Source: Pirellulaceae bacterium
GTDB lineage: Bacteria; Planctomycetota; Planctomycetia; Pirellulales; Pirellulaceae
NCBI GenBank assembly: GCA_022448645.1
Contig: JAKVBZ010000008.1
Location: 1-64,000, forward strand
Direction: 5' to 3'
Length of the DNA stretch: 64,000 bases
Below, in pieces: positions 56,366 to 64,000 of this stretch. The translations under genes were made by a program, and so were the position numbers. The stretch's first letter is position 1. Every line of letters starts with the position of its first letter. The notes beneath the pieces were generated by a model. That model saw nothing but the letters and a program-made list of their open reading frames with translations, was not told the DNA's origin and searched no databases.

Positions 56366-57241
56366 ATGCATGCAGAGGTAGACCAAACACGTGTCCAAAT
56401 GGGCTTGTGGAGCTGGTTGGTGAACGCCCTGTTCGAAGGCGTCGCCGACTGGGGACAGCTTGCCATGGATGCGGTGGTGAGCATTGGCCAGTTGGCACTA
56501 TTTTCTTGGAATGCGTTGTCTTGGTTGCTCACCCGATTACCACAGCGTGGGACCTTGATGTGGAACTTTTTCCAAATCGGTGTCCGTAGTATGCCTGTGG
56601 TGGCATTGACGGGCACGTTCATCGGCATGGTTCTGGCAGTTCAAAGTTACTATCAGTTCAGCGATCTGGGGTTGGAGACTCGATTGGGTGCAGTCATCAA
56701 CATGTCATTGGTGCGTGAATTGGGTCCGGTCCTCGCGGCCACGATGTTAGCGGGACGTGTAGGTAGTGCCATGGCTGCAGAATTGGGGACGATGCGTGTG
56801 ACCGAACAGATCGATGCACTTACCAGCATGGGCGCCAATCCGGTGCATTACCTGGTCGTTCCTCGACTGTTGGCTTGTGTCGTCTTGATTCCCAGTTTGA
56901 CCATCATGGCCGATTTTATGGGAGTCGTAGGTGGGATGGCCTACAGTGTGTATGTGCTGGACATTGATCAGTTTCATTATTGGGAGAATTCGAAGGACTT
57001 TGTGTCAAGTTGGGACTTGTTTTACGGTGTATTCAAGAGTGTGTTTTTCGGAGGGGCGATTGCCTTAGTCAGTTGCCACAGGGGTTTTACCTGCGGAGTT
57101 GGAGCCGAGGGGGTGGGCCGTGCGGCAACGGCGGCTTTTGTCATTTCCTTTGTGCTGATCTTGATATTGGACCTGACCGTCGGGATTGCCTTGGACACCA
57201 TTCATGACTTCTTGTGGCCAGAAGGCACCAGGTTGTTTTAA
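56366..57241 (+). CDS. mlaE: MlaE-type lipid ABC transporter permease
   Basis: 291 residues with five to six helices. Family motifs: FIGMVLAVQSYYQF, LVRELGPVLAATMLAGRVGSAMAAELGTMRVTEQIDAL, and the C-terminal GVGAEGVGRAATAAFVISF. With MlaF and the MCE protein that follow, it forms an inner-membrane complex moving phospholipids between membranes. First of three tightly packed genes. No MlaB or MlaC homologue follows. Confidence 0.94.
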   Translation: MHAEVDQTRVQMGLWSWLVNALFEGVADWGQLAMDAVVSIGQLALFSWNALSWLLTRLPQRGTLMWNFFQIGVRSMPVVALTGTFIGMVLAVQSYYQFSDLGLETRLGAVINMSLVRELGPVLAATMLAGRVGSAMAAELGTMRVTEQIDALTSMGANPVHYLVVPRLLACVVLIPSLTIMADFMGVVGGMAYSVYVLDIDQFHYWENSKDFVSSWDLFYGVFKSVFFGGAIALVSCHRGFTCGVGAEGVGRAATAAFVISFVLILILDLTVGIALDTIHDFLWPEGTRLF

Positions 57242-57258
57242 CGATAGGGTACCTACAC

Positions 57259-58077
57259 TTGTCTACGACCATTCATCAACGTCCGTTTCTGGAAGTACGA
57301 GATTTAGAGGTCCGTTTCGCACAACAGTCCGTATTGCGGAAGATTGACTTGAGCATTCCCACAGGGCAAACACTGGCCATTATTGGAGAGAGCGGTTGTG
57401 GCAAGACGGTATTGTTAAAGACTCTCATTGGACTGATTGAACCTTTTGCAGGTTCGGTGATCTTTGACGGCCAAGACATGGCCCAGCTATCGGAGAGGCA
57501 GTTGACGGATCAGCGAAATCGGTTTGGATTTTTGTTTCAAAATGCAGCTTTGTTCGACAGCATGTCTGTAGGAGAGAATGTTGCGTTTCCTTTGCGGGAT
57601 AGGTCACGCCATGACAAAGCTACCGTCCGAGAAGTGGTGTTGGCAAAGTTGGCTGAGGTGGGGCTGCCGGACGACGTCGTTTACAAGAAGCCAGTCGAAC
57701 TATCTGGTGGTATGCGGAAACGAGTGGGATTGGCCAGGGCGCTGGCAGGTGATCCGCAAGTCCTTTTGTATGACGAGCCGACCACGGGACTGGATCCGAT
57801 CGTAAGTGACGTGATCAACGAATTGATTTTAGGTACACGGCGAAACCATCGGGCGACAAGCATCATTGTCACGCATGACATGCGAACAGCTCGGAAAGTC
57901 GCAGATCGTATCGTGATGTTGTTTCCATTGAATCGATTGGACCACGACGAACCACAAGTCATTTTTGACGGATCACCAGCTGAGCTAGAGTGTGCTTCGG
58001 ATAGAAGGGTCGTACAGTTTGTACGTGGAGAGGCAGGTGAACGGTTGATGGAGATGCGCGCTGCTCGACCCAATTGA
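57259..58077 (+). CDS. mlaF: MlaF-type lipid ABC transporter ATPase
   Basis: 272 residues from TTG at 57259, which follows the mlaE stop and gives the usual family N-terminus (STTIHQRPFLEVRDLEVRF). A GTG at 57214 inside mlaE is the alternative. Walker A IIGESGCGKTVLLKTL, Q-loop FLFQNAALFDS, signature ELSGGMRKRVGLARAL, Walker B VLLYDEPTTGLDP, His switch VTHDM. The FQ-NAALFDSMSVGENVAFPL segment is diagnostic of MlaF/Mkl ATPases. Confidence 0.94.
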   Translation: MSTTIHQRPFLEVRDLEVRFAQQSVLRKIDLSIPTGQTLAIIGESGCGKTVLLKTLIGLIEPFAGSVIFDGQDMAQLSERQLTDQRNRFGFLFQNAALFDSMSVGENVAFPLRDRSRHDKATVREVVLAKLAEVGLPDDVVYKKPVELSGGMRKRVGLARALAGDPQVLLYDEPTTGLDPIVSDVINELILGTRRNHRATSIIVTHDMRTARKVADRIVMLFPLNRLDHDEPQVIFDGSPAELECASDRRVVQFVRGEAGERLMEMRAARPN

Positions 58078-58148
58078 ATCAAAATTTTCATATGATTTGC
58101 TCATTTCAAATCACTTTTTTATCGCTGCTTCCAGGCAAGGTCATTTAG

Positions 58149-59291
58149 ATGGACAACCGCAATCTCCAATTTGGTGTGGGTGTGTTGGTCATTTCGACCT
58201 TGATGATCGCATTCTTACTCGTCATGTACTTTGGCGAATTGCTGGCGTTCGGACAGGGCAGATACAAGATTCATGTAAAGCTTTCCGAGGCGCGTGGTGT
58301 CACGGCCGGCACACCCGTGCGTAAGCACGGAATTTTGATTGGCCGTGTGGAAGGTGTGGACTTCGACGAACATGACGTGACCGTGACCTTGGGGATTCAA
58401 ACAGAATATGAGTTGACCACTAATGAAATCTGCCGAATCGGAACGGGCAATCTGTTTGGAGACGCGGTTTTGGAATTCGTGCGGCGCGATGACGAGCAGC
58501 CGGACGTGAAGATCATTCGACACGGTGATTTTTTGCGTGGTGAAGTGTCCGATGATCCGCTAAGCATGCTCATGGATCTACAGCAAGTGGTGATTAACTT
58601 GGAGGATGACGTGGCGATCGCCTTGTCCTCGGTGAGTATGGCTGGCCAAGAAATTGGAACGCTGGCTCAGAATGTCAACGCCATGATGGGGAATAATGAT
58701 GGCGAAATATCGGATCTACTGACTTCAGCCACAACGACCATGGAAAACATCAGCGAAGCTTCACAGGTATTTCGAGACATCATTAGCGATCCGGATTTGC
58801 AAGCAGGATTGCGGACAACCGTCCAAGAGATACCTCAAGTGCTGACAGAGGTGCGGGAAACGTTGAGCGGATTGCAGCGGTTGACTGATTCGGCGGCGAA
58901 CAATCTGCAGAACATGGAACGTTTGACCGACTCACTGGCAGACGATGGACCTGAAATGATCCAACGGATCAATGACGATTTGCAGCTGTTGGATGCCGTG
59001 TTGCGCGAACTTGCTAAGGTGGGGACAAACATCAATGCAGGGCAGGGGACGGTTGGCAAACTATTGAATGACGACGAGCTGTACGACCGGCTCAATCGAA
59101 CGGTTGCGAATGTCGAACAACTGACGGAACGACTACGTCCGGTCGTGGATGACGTTCGTGTTTTCACCGACAAGATTGCTCGTGATCCGCGTCAACTCGG
59201 GCTACGGGGAGCCCTGGACGGACGGCAGTCGGGTTTGAAGAGTGGTCCTGGAAGATCCTGGAATCGTCCCAGGATATTGCCAGGCGGGTGA
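58149..59291 (+). CDS. mlaD: MlaD-type MCE domain protein
   Basis: 380 residues. One N-terminal membrane helix (VGVLVISTLMIAFLLVMYFG), an MCE domain (~40-125: GVTAGTPVRKHGILIGRVEGVDF, RIGTGNLFGDAVLEFV), then long amphipathic helices (~140-350, with heptads such as LQNMERLTDSLADDGPEMIQRI) that may build a tunnel across the periplasm. The last ~30 residues are Gly/Arg-rich. It binds lipids for the MlaEF pump. The 3' end overlaps the convergent PEGA gene by 90 bp. Confidence 0.93.
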   Translation: MDNRNLQFGVGVLVISTLMIAFLLVMYFGELLAFGQGRYKIHVKLSEARGVTAGTPVRKHGILIGRVEGVDFDEHDVTVTLGIQTEYELTTNEICRIGTGNLFGDAVLEFVRRDDEQPDVKIIRHGDFLRGEVSDDPLSMLMDLQQVVINLEDDVAIALSSVSMAGQEIGTLAQNVNAMMGNNDGEISDLLTSATTTMENISEASQVFRDIISDPDLQAGLRTTVQEIPQVLTEVRETLSGLQRLTDSAANNLQNMERLTDSLADDGPEMIQRINDDLQLLDAVLRELAKVGTNINAGQGTVGKLLNDDELYDRLNRTVANVEQLTERLRPVVDDVRVFTDKIARDPRQLGLRGALDGRQSGLKSGPGRSWNRPRILPGG

Positions 59292-59915
59292 CGATGAGGG
59301 GGGGGCAAAGATTTGCGTCGACGAGGGCTCTAAGCTTGGTGGATTCGCCGGAGTAAGAACTGGTTGACTTGGTGGCTCCAACGGCGGCGTAAAAGGCGGT
59401 GATTCGTTCCATGTGATGTTTGGAGACGCTGCGACAATACCTTGTTGTGAATTTTTCCTGAGTTCATCCGCACGCTGCATTAAGGCTTTTCGAGGTATGA
59501 CTTGCATGGGGACCAGGTTGAAATGCAAGGCGCGTTCGTCCTGGATTTCCCGCATCATGAGATTGTCAGAGACGAAATCGAGTGGTGGTACTTGGTACCA
59601 AGGCGCACGTATTTGATGGTCCTCTTCCACCGTTTCATAGCCGTCTAGTTCCAGGCGAATTGTGCGAGTTCCATAGTAAACGAATGGTGTCGAAACAGGC
59701 GTTCGCCCAATTTCGACTCCGTCCACGTACACGAGTGCTCCTACCGGATTGCTACGAATGGTTAAGCGTCGATGAACGCAGCCGGATTGGCACCAAAAGA
59801 GGACTGCCAGCAACAGAAGTACGTGCCGATGGCCAAGTGGCGTTCGACGATCGCTATCATCTGGCCGGCTAGTGTGCGCGGTCATTATGAGATTCCGGAG
59901 ACGCTTCGAAGCCAT
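59202..59915 (-). CDS. PEGA domain lipoprotein-like protein
   Basis: 237 residues from ATG at 59915 (GGAA just upstream; ATG at 59885 also possible). Hydrophobic N-terminus HVLLLLAVLFWCQSGC suggests a lipoprotein or signal peptide. A PEGA module follows (RLTIRSNPVGALVYVDGVEIGRTPVSTPFVYYGTRTIRLELDGYE), then a region with FVSDNLMMREIQDERALHF. The final ~70 residues are Pro/Ser-rich and unstructured. PEGA modules probably bind surface polymers. The tail overlaps the mlaD 3' end antisense, so one of the two tails may be non-homologous overprinted sequence. Confidence 0.8.
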   Translation of the reverse strand: MASKRLRNLIMTAHTSRPDDSDRRTPLGHRHVLLLLAVLFWCQSGCVHRRLTIRSNPVGALVYVDGVEIGRTPVSTPFVYYGTRTIRLELDGYETVEEDHQIRAPWYQVPPLDFVSDNLMMREIQDERALHFNLVPMQVIPRKALMQRADELRKNSQQGIVAASPNITWNESPPFTPPLEPPSQPVLTPANPPSLEPSSTQIFAPPSSSPAWQYPGTIPGSSRTTLQTRLPSVQGSP

Positions 59916-60121
59916 TCTATTCCAATTCGTGAACGGAACACGGCATGTCGCAAATGACAAAGATGGGCTGATGAGAAATGACAATGGGAGGGCAGAGTAT
60001 AGTGAGACGGGCAGGGGGGGGCCAGTCGAAATCTGAGAAGAACCCAAATTCAAAACCGCTTCTAGGCTTGGTCTGGCCAGGCGGTTAAAATGCTATCAGC
60101 AACTGCTGACACTGCCGTCAT

Positions 60122-61489
60122 GTGAGTGCAGTTGCAATGCATGCGGGAGATATCAATATCGTGCCAGAAAGCATTGTTTGGGAACAGTGTATCCAGCGCG
60201 CCATCATTAGCGATGTTGGCATGCGCCGTACCAGTAATCAGGATGCATTCACGCTACTGCCAGCGCGAGATCTGAAAAACTGGCGCGAACGGGGCCATCT
60301 GTTTCTTGTGGCTGATGGCATGGGGGCGCACGCCGGAGGCGAATTGGCTAGCCGACTGGCGGCAGATGGCATTCCTCATACGTACTACACTTATCGTGAC
60401 AAGCCGGCAGCAGAAGCCATCCGATTGGCAATCGTCGAAACCAACGCTCAGATTCACCAACGTGGGGCTGCCAATTCGGATTTCCACAATATGGGGACTA
60501 CGGCGAGTGTCTTGCTGTTGCTTCCCGAGGGAGCCGTGGTTGGTCACGTCGGTGATAGCCGCGTCTATCGATTGCGACAAAATCAACTTGATCAGATTAC
60601 GTTCGACCACAGCTTGCTGTGGGAGATGAAAGCTACTGGCAAGTTTCCGAAGGACGCTGATTTAGAATCGGTCGTTCCGAAAAACGTGATTACCAGATCA
60701 ATAGGTCCGAATGAAAACGTCGAAGTTGATTTGGAGGGACCATTCCCGATTGAGATGGGCGACACGTTCTTGTTGTGCAGTGATGGTTTAACCGCAAAGA
60801 TTGAAGATGAAGAATTGGGAGCGTTGCTGGCAAGTCTGGATCCGGAGGATGCTGTACGAGTACTGGTTGATTTGGCCAACTTACGAGGTGGGCCGGACAA
60901 CATTACGGTGCTCGTGGTCAAAGTAACAGGAGACGCGTTGACGACAAGTGCAGCAGGCATACGGTCGGCCATTGCCGGCAGGACGAGAAAACGGGCTACC
61001 GTGAATCCCGTGCTGTGGGTGATTATGGGGATTTGCGCTTTGGCTGCCGGTGTGTTGTACGCCGGAGGGAGACAGATTGAGGCAGTATTAGCAGTGGCGG
61101 GCAGCGCCCTTGCCGGATTGTTAGCTCTCATTCAAAAACTAGATTGTTTCGAAGGCAATACGTCGGCCGTAGTGGGTGAAATGCTTGGCAAAGGGCCTCA
61201 TCGCCGGATAACCTGTCCGCCGACACACCGGTTTGTTGCCCAATTGGATGGCCTCGCGGAAGAACTCAAAGAAGCTGCCGATCATGCACAATGGGGAATT
61301 GATTTTTCCCCATTCGACGGTTTCTGCGATGCGGCGCGCACGGCGACTCGTCAAAGAGACTACCGCGATGCTGTTCGCCAGTATGGTCTGGGAATCAGTC
61401 ACGTGATGGAACAGTTGCGGAAACGTCGACGAAAACAGGAAGAGGATGCATCGTCAGCGGATCGTGCAGGATCGGACGATTCCAGCTAG
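60122..61489 (+). CDS. PP2C-type Ser/Thr phosphatase with membrane helices
   Basis: 455 residues. PP2C metal-site motifs in order: SDVGMRRTSNQDAF, FLVADGMGAHAGGELAS, MGTTASVLLL, GHVGDSRVYRLR, LLCSDGLTAKIEDEEL, GGPDNITVLVVKV. Two hydrophobic helices (~297-316, ~320-338) follow, then a ~100-residue helical domain with a Lys/Arg/Glu end. It is thus a membrane-held phosphatase that could reverse Pkn-type kinases such as that at 21974. Starts GTG at 60122 or ATG at 60137. Its stop overlaps that of the convergent LptF/G gene by 4 bp. Confidence 0.92.
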   Translation: MSAVAMHAGDINIVPESIVWEQCIQRAIISDVGMRRTSNQDAFTLLPARDLKNWRERGHLFLVADGMGAHAGGELASRLAADGIPHTYYTYRDKPAAEAIRLAIVETNAQIHQRGAANSDFHNMGTTASVLLLLPEGAVVGHVGDSRVYRLRQNQLDQITFDHSLLWEMKATGKFPKDADLESVVPKNVITRSIGPNENVEVDLEGPFPIEMGDTFLLCSDGLTAKIEDEELGALLASLDPEDAVRVLVDLANLRGGPDNITVLVVKVTGDALTTSAAGIRSAIAGRTRKRATVNPVLWVIMGICALAAGVLYAGGRQIEAVLAVAGSALAGLLALIQKLDCFEGNTSAVVGEMLGKGPHRRITCPPTHRFVAQLDGLAEELKEAADHAQWGIDFSPFDGFCDAARTATRQRDYRDAVRQYGLGISHVMEQLRKRRRKQEEDASSADRAGSDDSS

Positions 61490-62694
61490 TATCGCACGAT
61501 GTGGCGCCAACAGAGGGCTCCCACTGCTGCCAGGACAAAGTTTCCGAGCCATACAGAATAGGGCGGTAGAGCTCCACATTTGGCGCGGTCGACGGCCAGC
61601 ATCAGTAAAGGATAGTACACGATCAAGATCGGGAAGAAGCATGCCCCAAAGGTAGTCATCAAATCCGCATTTCGAAAACGAACGGCTAGAGGTAGACCGA
61701 CCAGGATGAAACCGATGCAGCTGAACCCATTTGCCCAGCGACGATAAGGTTCCGTCTGCAAGCGATGTAAACGCTCTACTTGAAAATCCATCTTAGCGTG
61801 ACGTTTTTTCCAGTCAGATGACAACAGCGATTTCAGGTTGGCTGTCAGCAAAGAGAACCCCGCATCAGCAGCATAGGCTTGACGTATCTTCATCAGACGT
61901 GAACGTTGAGCTTCTGTCTCGCGGGGTAACTCACGAAGCGCATATTGGGAAGGTCGACGGTTAGAGCTTCCTAGACGTAAGTCATCCAATAACGAAAATG
62001 TTTTCTCAAACGAATCTCCGTCGGCAAAACTAGCTATATCTTTTCGGTAGTCTCCGTAGTCGATCGTGCAGTTCGTCAGCGAAATCGTTAACTCGCCAGC
62101 GTCCGGTTCGAATCGAAGCTGAGCGGTACTGGCGATAATCGTAACCGGCTCGGCACCGTCATTCGGTGTGACTTCGATGACTGGATCGACCAGCGTTTTG
62201 CCGTCCATTCGACGGACGCTAATCGAAAACTGATCCGTGCGATAGACAAGGTGAGAACGTAACATGCCATAGGCAATTTCTTCTACCGAAGCGACCACGA
62301 CGCGCTGGATGCCTTGCTGGCCCCAGGATACCGCCAGGTCATTCAACCAGACGGCAACCAGACTGACTAGAAAGCCAAAGATCAATGCGGGGTTGATGAT
62401 GACCGCAGGTGAGATGCCCAACGATTTGAGGGCCACAATTTCGTTATTCGATGACATCTTGCCATAAACACTGCAAACGGCAAAAAGAACGGTTGCTGGA
62501 ACAGCGAATCGCAATGCGTTGGGCAACAGGTAAGGCAGCAGTCGCAAGATCGTGCCGAAACTCACTGCCGCCTGCTGGATTGCTTCTTGGACGACGACCA
62601 AAACCAGCATGACGAGTGTGACGCCAATCAGGGTTACACCAAATACCCTCAGCATTTCCCAGGTAACATAGCGAGTGTAGCGGCCCATTGGCAT
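61486..62694 (-). CDS. LptF/LptG-family (YjgP/YjgQ) permease
   Basis: 402 residues. Three N-terminal helices (MLRVFGVTLIGVTLVMLVLVV, LLPYLLPNALRFAVPATVLFAVCSVYG, IINPALIFGFLVSLVAVWL) flank the signature MSSNNEIVALKSLGISP. A beta-jellyroll periplasmic domain follows, then three C-terminal helices. Part of the machinery that extracts lipopolysaccharide from the inner membrane. It fits with lpxB at 35065. Whether it acts as LptF or LptG is unclear; the partner is not in the window. Confidence 0.93.
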   Translation of the reverse strand: MPMGRYTRYVTWEMLRVFGVTLIGVTLVMLVLVVVQEAIQQAAVSFGTILRLLPYLLPNALRFAVPATVLFAVCSVYGKMSSNNEIVALKSLGISPAVIINPALIFGFLVSLVAVWLNDLAVSWGQQGIQRVVVASVEEIAYGMLRSHLVYRTDQFSISVRRMDGKTLVDPVIEVTPNDGAEPVTIIASTAQLRFEPDAGELTISLTNCTIDYGDYRKDIASFADGDSFEKTFSLLDDLRLGSSNRRPSQYALRELPRETEAQRSRLMKIRQAYAADAGFSLLTANLKSLLSSDWKKRHAKMDFQVERLHRLQTEPYRRWANGFSCIGFILVGLPLAVRFRNADLMTTFGACFFPILIVYYPLLMLAVDRAKCGALPPYSVWLGNFVLAAVGALCWRHIVRY

Positions 62695-63231
62695 GATTCG
62701 AGGTGTTTTGCTAGTGATCAGTCATCCGTTAAACCTCGGACGCGAACTCCGGGAATCGTGGCCCCGGCCGTATGACGGTCGTTCAAGCCAGCGGCGCAAC
62801 GTACGAATTGCCACTCAGCCCTTGAAGATCGCTGTGCGAAGATTTTCGACGGAACAATCCACGAGGAAGCGTTACGAAACAAAAATGAAAGGAATTGTCG
62901 ATTGGGAAGATAGCAGAATTAATGAAGGGGAACTATTCCTGTTGGACCAAGAATCGTAGACGGAACAAGAACCGCTAGCAGGCGACCTGTGAGAGCCCCT
63001 TGGCTCAACACGGCGAGGCGTTTGAGTTGCTGATCTCATGTGGGAAACGATCGGTGTGACGGTCCAGTTCTGATCGTGCTTCGCAGCATCCTGAGGCTGC
63101 TATCGACGTTGCAAGTTTCCGTTGTGGTAGCTGCTGATGGCGAGTACACTCCAACCGTTTTTGTACCTTCCCCACCCATTTTGTCTGCCGATGATTCTCG
63201 GTGTGAAACAAATGTTTGGACGATGACTTGT
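62695..63231. other. Intergenic, no gene seen
   Basis: About 540 bp of divergent upstream sequence. No credible small gene or hairpin terminator. Confidence 0.4.
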
Positions 63232-64000
63232 ATGTTTTCAGGTTGGCCCATTCGTAAGAAACTGTTGTTGGGGATTTCCCTGCTAGTGCTGATTGTCAGT
63301 ACGTTGGCATTTAGTGGATTTCGGGGAGTCTATGCGTATCGAGGGCTCGTCCGCAGCATGCGTCACCGGATTGAAGAGCGACCTTTGGCGCGGGAATTGA
63401 CTGGGCGTGTTAGTGAATTGCAGGTCGAATTAGGCCAAAACCGTCCAGTGGATGTCACCACGGCTGACGTTGCTGGTAACTTTTTTCGAGAAGTCTTCCA
63501 GGCGAAGTTAGACGAAGTCAATGAAGCGCTGAACGCATACCAAAACCGATTGGAGCAGAATCGTCATTTAGAGGAGAGTTTTGGCGACAATCGTGACGAA
63601 TGGGATACGGTTCGTAAGATGGCCAGTTTGATGGAATCGATTGAGACTCAGTTTAACGAACCAACAAGCTGGTTTCAGGACGACGTTCATTTGGCATTGT
63701 TGAATGGCCAAATAGAGGACCTGCACGAACTCAGCATTCAACTGCCGTTGTTTCAAGACGATCGCGTACGGCAGTATACGCAGAATGTTCGTGCGCAATA
63801 TCGTACTTGGATTGGTCTGATGTGGGGGTCCATCCTGGCGGTGCCAATCCTGTTGTGTTTGTTAGCGCGTATGTTTTATGTATGGATATTCCATCCATTG
63901 CAATTGTTAATAGATGGGTCACGGTACGTAGCGCGTGGTAACTTTCAACATCGTATTGCTCTCGATTCACGAGACGAGATGTCGGAGCTTTCCGATGCGA
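63232..64000 (+). CDS. Membrane sensor protein with HAMP domain, 3' end outside window
   Basis: The frame opens with ATG at 63232 (MFSGWPIRKKLLLGISLLVL) and is still open at the window end after 256 codons. First helix ~9-28; a periplasmic helical region (~40-190) with coiled-coil character (AKLDEVNEALNAYQNRLEQ). The second helix is ~202-222, and then the start of a HAMP domain (PLQLLIDGSRYVARGNFQHRI, SRDEMSELSD). The rest could be a histidine kinase or a chemoreceptor; HAMP plus the short sensor region favours a kinase. No strong Shine-Dalgarno was seen. Confidence 0.78.
   Translation, partial: MFSGWPIRKKLLLGISLLVLIVSTLAFSGFRGVYAYRGLVRSMRHRIEERPLARELTGRVSELQVELGQNRPVDVTTADVAGNFFREVFQAKLDEVNEALNAYQNRLEQNRHLEESFGDNRDEWDTVRKMASLMESIETQFNEPTSWFQDDVHLALLNGQIEDLHELSIQLPLFQDDRVRQYTQNVRAQYRTWIGLMWGSILAVPILLCLLARMFYVWIFHPLQLLIDGSRYVARGNFQHRIALDSRDEMSELSDA

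Overview
The window looks like a chromosomal segment of a planctomycete, probably Pirellulaceae-like. The evidence is the mix of family-level signatures: DUF1559 proteins with a pilin-type N-terminus, PEP-CTERM and dockerin-like surface proteins, Pkn-type kinases with TPR tails, PP2C phosphatases, many large secreted proteins without recognisable domains, frequent TTG/GTG starts, and loosely packed genes of mid GC on both strands. LpxB, an LptF/G-like permease and an Mla-type lipid transport set point to a Gram-negative envelope. I saw no tRNA, rRNA, CRISPR array, insertion sequence or phage gene.

Layout. 1-2.5 kb: end of a dockerin-type surface protein and a pair of small secreted proteins with a strong terminator. 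3-6.4 kb: both subunits of DNA topoisomerase VI, an enzyme typical of archaea and plants. 6.7-8.7 kb: two zinc-ribbon proteins. 8.7-10.2 kb: a 1.5 kb non-coding stretch before the primary sigma factor gene (10.2-11.7 kb). 12-15.5 kb: an ABC exporter whose permease carries a large soluble domain. 15.7-25.5 kb: oxidoreductase, MobA, PurB, a secreted protein, a Ser/Thr kinase with TPRs and another secreted protein. 25.8-28.1 kb: methionine salvage genes mtnB-mtnD-mtnC. 28.4-30.6 kb: leuA with its leader, then a DUF420 membrane protein. 31-38.5 kb: a hypothetical protein, a lysine-rich histone H1-like protein, an SGNH hydrolase with an M50 protease, LpxB, a Cys-rich exported protein and a bile-acid-symporter-family carrier. 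38.5-43.2 kb: YtoQ, a decayed PEP-CTERM gene, a CYTH protein, a secreted propeller and ThiE. 43.8-47 kb: a TPR protein and ClpC. 47.2-55.3 kb: a minus-strand cluster of secreted and surface proteins ending at a PEP-CTERM gene on the plus strand with an elaborate promoter and leader. 55.6-64 kb: the Mla operon, a PEGA protein, PP2C, LptF/G and the start of a HAMP sensor protein.

The most notable item is upstream of leuA. It is a complete leucine attenuator read directly from the bases: a promoter-like pair, a Shine-Dalgarno, a 19-codon leader peptide with ten leucines that uses all six Leu codons, a mutually exclusive antiterminator and terminator, and a 16-bp tandem duplication that triplicates the start region of leuA. 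Second are the topoisomerase VI operon with lysine-rich tails on both subunits, in the same window as a lysine-rich histone-like gene, and the near-consensus promoter, palindromic operator and structured 5' leader of the PEP-CTERM gene at 54.6 kb.
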